Assembly: GCF_041435055.1 (NCBI RefSeq)
Contig: NZ_CP108002.1
Coordinates: forward strand, 5,456,001-5,520,000
Reading direction: 5' to 3'
DNA from: Streptomyces sp. NBC_00341
Lineage (GTDB): Bacteria; Actinomycetota; Actinomycetes; Streptomycetales; Streptomycetaceae
DNA length: 64,000 nucleotides
A program made the position numbers and the translations under genes. Positions within the stretch are counted from its first letter, which is position 1; each line of letters starts with the position of its first letter. Positions 17,397-26,097 of the stretch are shown one piece after another. A model generated the notes under the pieces. That model worked only from the letters and a program-made list of their open reading frames with translations, searched no databases and was not told the DNA's origin.

Positions 17397-18659
17397 CTAG
17401 AGCCGGTGCGCGGCCCCTGCCGGTGTCGCGCCCCGGGTGTCCAGGAGCAACTGCGCCTTCACGGCGAGCCCCTGGAGGTCGTACGTGCGGTGGTGCTGGA
17501 GCAGCACCGTGAGGTCGGCGCTGGAGGCCGCCTCGTACAGCGAATCGGCGCGGGGGACCGGGAGTTCGCGTACCCGCCAGTCCAGCACGTGGGGGTCGTG
17601 GTAGCCGATCTGGGCGCCCATGTCCATCAGCCGGGTGGCGATCTCGCGGGCGGGGGAGGCCTCCTGGTCGGCGAGGTCCGGCTTGTACGTGACGCCGAGC
17701 AGCAGCACCCGGGCGCCGCGCACGGACTTGCCGTGCTCGTTGAGGAGGGTGGCGCAGCGCTGGATCACGTACTGCGGCATCCGGTCGTTGATCTCCTGGG
17801 CGAGCGAGACCATCCGCAGCGGGTGCCCCGGGGTGCGGCTGCTGTACGGGAGGAAGCCCGGGTCGACCGGGGCTCCGTGGCCGCCGACGCCGGGTCCCGG
17901 GCGGAAGGGCTGGAAGCCGAAGGGCTTGGTCTCCGCGCACCGGATGACGTCCCAGAGGTCGACGCCGAGGTCGTGGCAGAGCACGGCCATCTCGTTGACC
18001 AGGGCGATGTTGACGTGCCGGAAGTTGGTCTCCAGGACCTTCGTCATCTCGGCCTCGCGCGGGCCCCGGGCGCGGACGACCTTGTCGGTGAGCCGGCTGT
18101 AGAAGGCCGCGGCCGACTCGGTGCAGGCGGGGGTGAGGCCGCCGATGACCTTGGGGGTGTTGGCGTAGACGTGGGTGCGGTTGCCGGGGTCGAGCCGGGT
18201 CGGGGAGTACGCGAGGTGGAAGTCGCGGCCGCCGCGCAGCCCGGAGCCCTTCTCCAGGAGGGGGAGCAGGAAGTTCTCCGTGGTGCCGGGCGGCACCGAG
18301 GATTCCAGCAGCACCGTGGTGTGCGGGCGCAGCCGGGCGGCGAGGGCGCGGGCCGCCTCACCGACGGCGCTCAGGTCCAGGGTGCGGTCGGGGCCGAGCG
18401 GGGTGGGCGCGCAGATCACGGCGGTACGGACCCGGCCGAGCTCGGCCTCGTTGGTGGTGGGGCGGAATCCCCCGGAGAGCATGCGCCGGATGTCGGACGC
18501 GGGTAGTGATCCCTCGACGGGGGTGCGGCCCGCGGAGAGCTCCGCGAAGGCCCGGGGGTCGGTGTCGTAGCCGACGGTCTGGATGCCGGCTGCGACGGCG
18601 GCTTGGGCGAGGGGCAGGCCGAGGTGACCGAGTCCGATGACGGCGAGGTCTGCAGGCAC
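17397..18659 (-). CDS. nucleotide sugar dehydrogenase-like protein lacking the catalytic Cys
   Basis: 420 residues with the full architecture of the UDP-glucose/UDP-ManNAc dehydrogenase family: N-terminal NAD loop L-A-V-I-G-L-G-H-L-G-L-P-L-A, central L-E-T-N-F-R-H-V-N-I-A-L-V-N-E, and C-terminal L-G-V-T-Y-K-P-D-L-A-D. The catalytic motif should be G-x-G-x-G-G-H-C-x-P-x-D. Here it reads G-P-G-V-G-G-H-G-A-P-V-D, with Gly262 replacing the Cys that forms the thioester intermediate. Classical two-step oxidation of a sugar nucleotide to a uronate is therefore unlikely. All other motifs look intact, so the protein is not a decaying gene. It is divergent from glpD. Confidence 0.88.
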   Translation of the reverse strand: MPADLAVIGLGHLGLPLAQAAVAAGIQTVGYDTDPRAFAELSAGRTPVEGSLPASDIRRMLSGGFRPTTNEAELGRVRTAVICAPTPLGPDRTLDLSAVGEAARALAARLRPHTTVLLESSVPPGTTENFLLPLLEKGSGLRGGRDFHLAYSPTRLDPGNRTHVYANTPKVIGGLTPACTESAAAFYSRLTDKVVRARGPREAEMTKVLETNFRHVNIALVNEMAVLCHDLGVDLWDVIRCAETKPFGFQPFRPGPGVGGHGAPVDPGFLPYSSRTPGHPLRMVSLAQEINDRMPQYVIQRCATLLNEHGKSVRGARVLLLGVTYKPDLADQEASPAREIATRLMDMGAQIGYHDPHVLDWRVRELPVPRADSLYEAASSADLTVLLQHHRTYDLQGLAVKAQLLLDTRGATPAGAAHRL

Positions 18660-18907
18660 GTGGGTGGCCGTCCTTCCCTAAGACCATGAGGACAGAAAGC
18701 GCAACCCCTGGGGACAGCGCAATGTCAGACTAGGCGTAAATATGACCTATATGTCGCATTGTGTGGCCGTGGTTGTCCGGGTGTTGTCCACAGGCGGTGG
18801 CTGAAGTCGCGAAGCGCGGACAGAATCGAGGGGTGGGCACGGGTGTCCGACCCTCCGGTCGGACCGCACCCCGTGCCCGGACCACCCCGATCTACCGGGA
18901 GGCAGCA
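18660..18907. promoter_or_regulatory. divergent control region between the sugar dehydrogenase-like gene and glpD
   Basis: 248 bp. A markedly AT-rich stretch (18720-18770) holds GTAAATATGAC at 18736-18746, identical to a word before whiD. The segment ACCTATATGTCGCATT follows it. No standard promoter pair stands out. Confidence 0.5.
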
Positions 18908-20614
18908 GTGAGGACAGCGACACTGGGACCCGCGGAACGCGTCGAGGCGCTCGCAGCGATGGCCGAGCGCGAACTGGACGTGCTGGTCGTGGGGGCGGGC
19001 GTGGTCGGCGCCGGGACGGCACTCGACGCGGCCACGAGAGGGCTCTCGACCGGACTGGTCGAGGCACGCGACTGGGCGTCCGGCACGTCGAGCAGGTCGA
19101 GCAAGCTGATCCACGGCGGGCTGCGCTATCTGGAGATGCTCGACTTCGCGCTCGTCCGGGAGGCGCTGAAGGAGCGCGGGCTGCTGCTGGGGCGCCTCGC
19201 GCCACATCTGGTGAAGCCGGTGCCGTTCCTCTACCCGTTGCAGCACAAGGGCTGGGAGCGGCTGTACGCGGGCTCCGGCGTCGCGCTGTACGACGCGATG
19301 TCGGTGTCGTCCGGGCACGGCCGCGGACTGCCCGTGCACCGGCACCTCTCCCGCCGCCACGCCCTGCGGGTCGCCCCCGCACTGAAGAAGGACGCGCTGG
19401 TGGGGGCCCTGCAGTACTACGACGCCCAGATGGACGACGCCCGCTACGTGGCGACGCTGGTGCGGACCGCCGCGGGGTACGGCGCCCACGTGGCGAACGG
19501 GGCCCGGGTGACCGGCTTCCTCCGCGAGGGCGAGCGCGTCGTCGGCGTCCGGGTGGAGGACGTCGAGGCGGGCGGTGAGTACGAGGTCAGGGCCAAACAG
19601 GTGGTCAACGCCACCGGCGTCTGGACGGATGACACCCAGGCGCTGATCGGGGAGCGCGGGCAGTTCCACGTCCGGGCGTCCAAGGGCATCCACCTCGTCG
19701 TCCCGAAGGACCGCATCCACTCCTCCACCGGCCTGATCCTGCGCACCGAGAAGTCCGTGCTCTTCGTCATCCCGTGGGGCCGCCACTGGATCATCGGCAC
19801 GACGGACACCGACTGGGACCTGGACAAGGCCCACCCGGCGGCGTCCAGCGCCGATATCGACTATCTGCTGGAACACGTCAACTCGGTCCTTTCCACCCCG
19901 CTGACCAGGGACGACGTCGAGGGCGTCTACGCCGGACTGCGCCCCCTGCTGGCCGGCGAGTCGGACGCGACCAGCAAGCTGTCCCGCGAGCACACGGTGG
20001 CGCATCCGGCCCCGGGCCTCGTCGTCGTCGCGGGCGGCAAGTACACGACGTACCGGGTGATGGCCAAGGACGCCGTCGACGAGGCGGTGCACGGCCTCGA
20101 CCAGCGGGTGGCCGACTGCGTCACCGAGGACACCCCGCTGCTGGGTGCGGAGGGCTACCACGCCCTGTGGAACGCGCGGGCCAGGATCGCCGCCCGGACC
20201 GGGCTGCACGTCGCCCGGGTGGAGCATCTGCTGAACAGGTACGGCGCGATGACCGAGGAGATCCTGGAGCTGATCGCCGCGGATCCTGTGCTGGGCGATC
20301 CGCTGCCGTCCGCCGACGACTACCTCAAGGCCGAGATCGTCTACGCGGCCTCGCACGAGGGCGCCCGCCACCTCGACGACGTGCTGACCCGGCGGACCCG
20401 GATCTCCATCGAGACCTTCGACCGGGGCACGCGTTCCGCCCGGCTCTGCGCGGAGCTGATGGCCCCGGTGCTCGGCTGGGACAAGAGCCAGATCGACCGG
20501 GAGGTCACGCACTACGAGAAGCGCGTGGAGGCGGAACGGGAGTCGCAGCGCCAGCCCGACGACCTCACGGCGGACGCGGCACGGCTCGGAGCGCCGGACA
20601 TCCAGCCGATCTAG
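18908..20614 (+). CDS. glpD: glycerol-3-phosphate dehydrogenase (FAD)
   Basis: 568 residues from GTG 18908, chosen because GGGAGG lies at 18897-18902; the frame is open from 18761. GlpD is a membrane-associated flavoenzyme that oxidises glycerol-3-phosphate to dihydroxyacetone phosphate and feeds electrons to menaquinone. The FAD loop is V-L-V-V-G-A-G-V-V-G-A-G-T-A; further hallmarks are S-S-R-S-S-K-L-I-H-G-G-L-R-Y-L and V-V-V-A-G-G-K-Y-T-T-Y-R. The C-terminal DAO_C-type domain (residues ~400-530) is present. No glpF or glpK adjoins it, so it is a separate glycerol gene here. Confidence 0.95.
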   Translation: MRTATLGPAERVEALAAMAERELDVLVVGAGVVGAGTALDAATRGLSTGLVEARDWASGTSSRSSKLIHGGLRYLEMLDFALVREALKERGLLLGRLAPHLVKPVPFLYPLQHKGWERLYAGSGVALYDAMSVSSGHGRGLPVHRHLSRRHALRVAPALKKDALVGALQYYDAQMDDARYVATLVRTAAGYGAHVANGARVTGFLREGERVVGVRVEDVEAGGEYEVRAKQVVNATGVWTDDTQALIGERGQFHVRASKGIHLVVPKDRIHSSTGLILRTEKSVLFVIPWGRHWIIGTTDTDWDLDKAHPAASSADIDYLLEHVNSVLSTPLTRDDVEGVYAGLRPLLAGESDATSKLSREHTVAHPAPGLVVVAGGKYTTYRVMAKDAVDEAVHGLDQRVADCVTEDTPLLGAEGYHALWNARARIAARTGLHVARVEHLLNRYGAMTEEILELIAADPVLGDPLPSADDYLKAEIVYAASHEGARHLDDVLTRRTRISIETFDRGTRSARLCAELMAPVLGWDKSQIDREVTHYEKRVEAERESQRQPDDLTADAARLGAPDIQPI

Positions 20615-21014
20615 GACCTCTGTTGCCGTTGGGTGCCCTCGGGCCGGGCGGAACTCCGCTTCCAGGAGAGCCGGTTCGAGGGCGCCCGGCCGCGGCCCCG
20701 CGTGCCGGAGGCCGGGCCCGGGGCTGCGCACGTGTGTATCAGGAGTGCCGCAGTGGGGGCTTCGCCCTGGACGGCGGGCCGTGGCACGTAGCAGGCTGCG
20801 GGCGTGAGGTGTGGTTCGCTGGGCAGGCTCGCTGTTCCGGGGCCGGGCGGCGCCGTCACCGACAGGGCGACGAGCGGTGCCCGTGAAGTCGGCATGCCAG
20901 GGAGCCCCTTCCGCCGGTCACATCGGGGCGGACCCGGGCCCCGGCACCAGGACCGGTCCCGGGGTAGGGGACAATGAACGCTCTGCCAGGGCGGGTTGAT
21001 CGCAGAGGGGACGC
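20615..21014. other. 400-bp intergenic region before the first kinase
   Basis: I see no supported gene. GGCCGGGCG (20642-20650) and CGCCCGGCC (20683-20691) can pair and may terminate glpD. The kinase promoter should lie in the last 100 bp but has no clear consensus. Confidence 0.5.
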
Positions 21015-22967
21015 ATGTCGGAGGCGGAGCAGGCACGGGAGCCCCAACGGGACAAGGACGGACGTCTCCTTGCGGGGCGCTACCGGCTCGGGGAGGTGCT
21101 CGGCCGGGGCGGTATGGGCACGGTCCACCGCGCCGTCGACGAGACGTTGGGCCGCACGGTCGCGGTCAAGGAACTGCGGTTCCCGACAGCCATCGACGAC
21201 GACGAGAAACGCCGTCTCATCACGCGCACGCTGCGCGAGGCGAAGGCGATCGCCCGGATTCGCAACAACGGCGCGGTCACGGTCTACGACGTGGTCGACG
21301 AGGACGACCGGCCGTGGATCGTCATGGAACTCATCGAGGGCAAGTCGCTGGCCGAGGCGGTGCGCGAGGACGGTGTCCTGACGCCGAGACGGGCGGCCGA
21401 GGTAGGCCTGGCCATACTCGACGTGCTGCGCTCCGCGCACCGCGAGGGCATCCTGCACCGTGACGTGAAACCGTCCAACGTGCTGATCGCGGAGGACGGC
21501 CGGGTCGTCCTGACCGACTTCGGGATCGCCCAGGTCGAGGGCGACCCCTCCGTCACCTCCACGGGCATGCTCGTCGGCGCACCCTCGTACATCTCGCCGG
21601 AGCGGGCCCGCGGGCACAAGCCGGGCCCCCCGGCCGACCTGTGGTCGCTCGGCGGACTGCTCTACGCGAGCGTCGAGGGCTGCCCGCCGTACGACAAGGG
21701 CTCCGCGATCGCGACCCTGACCGCAGTGATGACCGAGCCGCTCGACCCGCCGAAGAACGCGGGCCCGCTGGAAGAGGTCATCTACGGTCTGCTCGCCCGG
21801 GACCCCGAGCAGCGGCTCGACGACGCCGGTGCGCGCGCCCTGCTCAACGACGTGATCAACGCCCCCGAGCAGTCGGACGCCCCGGTGCCGCCGGCCGACG
21901 CCACCCAGGTGATGGCGCTGCCCAAGGTGCCCGCGCCCACGAAGCCCGCCTCGAAGAGCGGCGAACCGGGCGAGGGCACCCGCGACCGGCTGCGGGGCGC
22001 GCTGCGCTCCGCGCGGAACGCGAAGGCCGCGCCCGTCGCAGGTACCCCCGCGGCCCCCGCCGCACCGGCCCGGCCCGCCACGGCACCCTCGACGGCCACG
22101 GCATCCGCCTCCGGAGCCGTACCGCCGCCGCGTCCGGCCACCACTGCGCCCGCCCCGCCCCGGGCTTCGCTCACCGACGTGGTGCCGCGCCGCACCCTGG
22201 CGATCATCGCGGCCGTCATCGTGCTCGCGGTGCTCGGCACGGTCCTCGCGCTCTCGCTGGGCGGCGACGACACGGGCAAGGACAACGCGGGCAAGGGCAA
22301 GGACGACACCTCGGCCTCGTCCGGCGCCTCGACGGCGGACTCCTCCACCGGGACCGGCGGCACGGAACAGAGCGGCGGCAGCGGCAAGGACCAGGGCAAG
22401 GACCAGGACGGGAACGACGGCCGGGGCAAGGGCAAGGACGACTCCGGGAAGGACGACTCCGGCAAGGGCTCGGACGACTCCGAAGGCGACGCGGACGGCA
22501 AGGGCGCGCTGCCCGCCGGGTACAAGCGGGTCACCGACAAGCGGTTCCACTTCACCATGGCGATGCCCGAGGGATTCGAGCGCAACTCGATCGCGGGCAG
22601 CAATTCCGGCGGCATCTACAACATCGACAAGGGCTTCCCGCGCGTCCAGATCGACTACAACAGCTCGCCGGGCGACGACGCGGCCGCCGCCTGGAACGGG
22701 CTGAAGGGCGCGGTTGCCGGCAGCAGCAGCGGGTACCAGCACCTGGGTATCAAGAAGGTCGAGTACAACGGGTACCCGACCGTCGCGGACTGGCAGTTCG
22801 AGCGCAACGAGAACGGGCAGCGCAGCCGGGTACTGAACCGGGGCTTCAAGGTCGACGCGAAGCGCGGCTACTCGATCATGATCAGCTGCAAGGTCGACGA
22901 GTGGGACAGCAAGGCGTGCAAGACGCTGCGCGAGACCGCGTTCGACACGTTCGAGCCGCTCGGCTGA
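21015..22967 (+). CDS. transmembrane Ser/Thr protein kinase (PknB type)
   Basis: 650 residues. The kinase domain spans about 23-285: glycine loop L-G-R-G-G-M-G-T-V, ATP-anchoring Lys52 in V-A-V-K-E-L, catalytic H148-R149-D150, D168-F169-G170 and S-P-E at 194-196. All residues needed for activity are present. A Pro/Ala-rich linker leads to one membrane helix at ~394-416. Outside the cell comes a low-complexity Gly/Lys/Asp/Ser stretch with repeats such as G-K-D-D-S-G-K-D-D-S. A ~150-residue sensor-like domain starts at L-P-A-G-Y-K-R-V. The same type of outer domain ends the next two kinase-like genes. Confidence 0.93.
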   Translation: MSEAEQAREPQRDKDGRLLAGRYRLGEVLGRGGMGTVHRAVDETLGRTVAVKELRFPTAIDDDEKRRLITRTLREAKAIARIRNNGAVTVYDVVDEDDRPWIVMELIEGKSLAEAVREDGVLTPRRAAEVGLAILDVLRSAHREGILHRDVKPSNVLIAEDGRVVLTDFGIAQVEGDPSVTSTGMLVGAPSYISPERARGHKPGPPADLWSLGGLLYASVEGCPPYDKGSAIATLTAVMTEPLDPPKNAGPLEEVIYGLLARDPEQRLDDAGARALLNDVINAPEQSDAPVPPADATQVMALPKVPAPTKPASKSGEPGEGTRDRLRGALRSARNAKAAPVAGTPAAPAAPARPATAPSTATASASGAVPPPRPATTAPAPPRASLTDVVPRRTLAIIAAVIVLAVLGTVLALSLGGDDTGKDNAGKGKDDTSASSGASTADSSTGTGGTEQSGGSGKDQGKDQDGNDGRGKGKDDSGKDDSGKGSDDSEGDADGKGALPAGYKRVTDKRFHFTMAMPEGFERNSIAGSNSGGIYNIDKGFPRVQIDYNSSPGDDAAAAWNGLKGAVAGSSSGYQHLGIKKVEYNGYPTVADWQFERNENGQRSRVLNRGFKVDAKRGYSIMISCKVDEWDSKACKTLRETAFDTFEPLG

Positions 22968-23147
22968 GGACGGCTGCCGGGCCGGGTTGCGCAGACCCTG
23001 CCGCGCGGCCGCCCGTTGCCACGTATTGTGAGAGCCCGAAGACCGTACGCAGCCGAAACCGCGTGTCAATTGCACCGTAAGTGACCACAATTGGTGAGTT
23101 CGGTGTGGTCTGTGTGACCGGGGGACAGCGCGCTCTGGGGAGGCGTC

Positions 23148-25967
23148 GTGGACGACTACGCGGGTCGGGTACTTGCCGACCGCTACCGGCTTCCGCTGCC
23201 CCCGTCCGATGCGTACGAACTGGTGGAAACCCGGGCGTTCGATACCTATAGCGGGCAGGAAGTCCTGGTCCGGCAGGTGCCGTTACCGGAAGTCGTGGAC
23301 GCGGAGGTGCTGGACGCCGACGGCCTGCCCGCACCCGCCCGGCTGACCGGCGGGCGCACGGTGCGGCGGTCCACCGATCCGGCGGTCCGGCGCGCGATCG
23401 AGGCCGCCCAGGCGGCGGCCCAGGTGCCCGACCACCCCCGGCTCGACCAGGTCTTCGACGTGTTCGCCGAGGCGGGATCGCTCTGGATAGTGAGTGAACT
23501 GGTCGCGGCCCGCCCGCTGGCGGCGCTGCTCGCGGAGCGCCCGCTCAATCCGTACCGGGCCGCGGAGATCGGCTCCGACGTCCTGACGGCGCTGCGCGTG
23601 CTGCACGCCCACGGCTGGACCCACCGCAACATCACCGTGCGCACCGTGCTCATCTGCGACGACGGACGCGTCGTGCTGACCGGTCTGGCGGCCGGGGCGG
23701 CGGAGGAGGCCCTCTGCGGCTACGTACCGGTGCCGCGTCAGGACGACGCGGAGGAGGACGGGGAGTACGGCGGCCCCGCCGTGGAGTCGGGCCCCACCGG
23801 CCCGTACGTCCCGCCGACGGACGAACAGGGGCCCGGGGCCGAGTACGGAGACGATGACGAGCCCCTTTCCGGCCCCGACGACCCGCCGGAGGTGCCCGGT
23901 TCGCGCAGCCCCGCGGCGATCGAGTCCGGGCCGTACGCGGGCGGTCCCGGGTATCCGTACGGCGCCGCTGAGCTGGAGTCCGTACGCCGCCCGCCGCCGC
24001 CGCAGCCCCTCCCCGCCCCCGAGCCCGGCAGCGCCGCCCAGGTGCGTGCCGCGCGTGCGGGCGCCATCGCCGCGTACCGCGCGGGGGCCCGCGCCGCCGC
24101 CGCACGCGTCAGCGAGGAGGAGCGCCGCACCGCGACGCCGGACGAGGACTGGGACACCGGCGTGCTGCCGGTCCAGCGCGAAGGCACCGGCCAGGCCGGT
24201 CCGCAGCCGGCCGCCGACCCGTCCCGGCTGCCCGACCCGCTGGCCGACGACTACACGTACGACTACGGCAACAACGACGCGTACGACGACGAGGACGACG
24301 CGTACGACGACGAGGACGAGGACGCCACGTACGGCGAGGACCGTGACGGCCGTGACGGCGGTGACGACGGTCAGGCGCCGCCCCGGCGGCTGCATCTGAC
24401 CGGCTCCTGGGACGACGGCCCCGGCGCCGGACGCCCGGTCCCGGCCGGCGGCTCCAGCGAGGACGCCCTGCGGGCCGACTCCCGGCGCGAGGGCACCACC
24501 CCGGCCGTCGTCCGCCCCACGCCGCCCGCCGCCCGGACCAGGGAGTCCGGGGCGGCCGCCCCGGGCGGCTGGGACGAGATCGTCGCCGGGAACCGCGACA
24601 CCCCCGCCTACCGCGGCCCCGCCACCACCCTCGCCGCCGAACGCGCGCGGCAGGCCCGGATCGCCGTCGTCGGCGCGGTCACCGAGCGCTGGGCGCCCGA
24701 GCAGGCCGGACCGGTCCACGAGAACTGGCAGCTCGCACCGCCCATCGGCCCCTCCACCGACCTCTGGGCACTGGGCGCGCTGCTCTACCGCGCCGTCCAG
24801 GGCCACGCCCCGTACCCGGAGGAGAACGCCGCCGAGCTCGTCCAGATGGTCTGCGGCGAGCCGCCCGCCTTCGCGGAGGAGTGCGGCGCGCTGCGGCCCG
24901 TCGTCGAATCGCTGCTGCGGCAGGACCCGACCGAGCGGCCGGACTTCGAGGAGCTGCGCGGCTGGCTGCGCTCCCTCGTGCGCTCCGCGCCCGAGCCGGA
25001 GGCCGGTCTCGACGTGGTGCCGCTGCCGTCCGTGGACGAGACCAAGCTGCCCGTCGTACGCCGCCGGGGCGAGCTCGTCCGCAAGCGCCGCGGGCGCCGG
25101 GGCGGCGCCGCGCACGGCCGCCACCGCCAGTCCAGGGGCCGGGTAGAGGCGGAGCCGGTCCGCGCGGAGCCGCGCGAACCCCGGGCCGTCAGGCCGCCGC
25201 GCGAGCCCAAGGGCCCCAAGGCGCTGCGCACCCCGCCCCGCCCGCGGCAGGACGGGCAGCGCGCGCCGCGACGGCTCGGCCGGCTGCTGCTCGTCCTGAT
25301 CCTGCTGGTGCTGGTCGCGGCGATCGTCTACGCCGTGATGTTCATGCCCAAGTCGGGTTCGCAGTCCGGCGCGGGCGCCAGTCCGTCCCGTACGGCGACC
25401 GGATCGCCGGAGCCCGGCTCCGCCCGCCCGAGCGGCTCCGGCAAATCGTCCAGCTCGCCGCCCCGGTCCCCCGGCAAGCAGAAGCCGCAGACCAGCCGGT
25501 CCGCCGTGGCGCTCCCGTCCGGCTACGTGCTGCGCAAGGACGACGAGGGCTTCGAGGTCGGGGTGCCCAAGGGATGGCAGCGCAGCCCCGCCAACACGGA
25601 GCGACAGGTCCACTACGGCAGCGACGGCTTCACCCTGCTGATCGTCCCCGGCCGCGACACCGTCAAGGCGAACGGCGCCGACCCGCTCGGCTACCAGCGT
25701 GACAAAGAACCCGAGTTGAAGCCCTTCCGGGACTCCAGCTGGTCGTCCGCGAGCGGGCTGCGCCGAATAGACGTCGGCAGACAGGCCATGGCGGAGGGTC
25801 AGTTCACCTGGCAGGACAGCTCCGGACGGGAGGTGTACGTACGCAACCTCGCGATGATCGTCAAGGGCCGCTACCACCTCCTCCAGGTCATCGGTCCGGA
25901 GGACCAGCGCGACAAGGTTTCGGACATCTACCAACAAGCCATCGCTTCCTACCGCGTGACGCCCTGA
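23148..25967 (+). CDS. transmembrane pseudokinase with a large acidic insert
   Basis: 939 residues from GTG 23148 behind GGGGAGG. A kinase fold is recognisable (L-A-D-R-Y-R-L at the start; H-A-H-G-W-T-H-R-N-I-T-V-R-T-V-L-I; W-A-P-E-Q; D-L-W-A-L-G-A-L-L-Y), but the catalytic residues are gone. There is no Gly-rich loop, R42 stands at the ATP-Lys position (V-L-V-R-Q), the catalytic Asp is N161 in H-R-N, and D-F-G is replaced by G179-L-A. Between there and A-P-E at 516-518 sits a ~330-residue insert of Asp, Glu, Tyr, Pro and Ala in place of a short activation loop. One membrane helix (~710-733) leads to an outer domain like those of its neighbours. Confidence 0.9.
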   Translation: MDDYAGRVLADRYRLPLPPSDAYELVETRAFDTYSGQEVLVRQVPLPEVVDAEVLDADGLPAPARLTGGRTVRRSTDPAVRRAIEAAQAAAQVPDHPRLDQVFDVFAEAGSLWIVSELVAARPLAALLAERPLNPYRAAEIGSDVLTALRVLHAHGWTHRNITVRTVLICDDGRVVLTGLAAGAAEEALCGYVPVPRQDDAEEDGEYGGPAVESGPTGPYVPPTDEQGPGAEYGDDDEPLSGPDDPPEVPGSRSPAAIESGPYAGGPGYPYGAAELESVRRPPPPQPLPAPEPGSAAQVRAARAGAIAAYRAGARAAAARVSEEERRTATPDEDWDTGVLPVQREGTGQAGPQPAADPSRLPDPLADDYTYDYGNNDAYDDEDDAYDDEDEDATYGEDRDGRDGGDDGQAPPRRLHLTGSWDDGPGAGRPVPAGGSSEDALRADSRREGTTPAVVRPTPPAARTRESGAAAPGGWDEIVAGNRDTPAYRGPATTLAAERARQARIAVVGAVTERWAPEQAGPVHENWQLAPPIGPSTDLWALGALLYRAVQGHAPYPEENAAELVQMVCGEPPAFAEECGALRPVVESLLRQDPTERPDFEELRGWLRSLVRSAPEPEAGLDVVPLPSVDETKLPVVRRRGELVRKRRGRRGGAAHGRHRQSRGRVEAEPVRAEPREPRAVRPPREPKGPKALRTPPRPRQDGQRAPRRLGRLLLVLILLVLVAAIVYAVMFMPKSGSQSGAGASPSRTATGSPEPGSARPSGSGKSSSSPPRSPGKQKPQTSRSAVALPSGYVLRKDDEGFEVGVPKGWQRSPANTERQVHYGSDGFTLLIVPGRDTVKANGADPLGYQRDKEPELKPFRDSSWSSASGLRRIDVGRQAMAEGQFTWQDSSGREVYVRNLAMIVKGRYHLLQVIGPEDQRDKVSDIYQQAIASYRVTP

Positions 25968-26097
25968 TACCTGACGGGACCCCAGAGCGACCGGACGACG
26001 CGACAAGCATCACAGTGCGATCTCGTGGGCGGTGCGAGGTTCCGTGGCCGCACCTCCCGTCCGTAACCTGTCATCCGAAGGAACGGGGCAGGGACAC

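Noticed and set aside
20611..21036. 141-codon minus-strand frame before the first kinase
   Set aside because: No ribosome site, Pro/Arg/Ser-rich translation without a domain; typical of non-coding GC-rich DNA.
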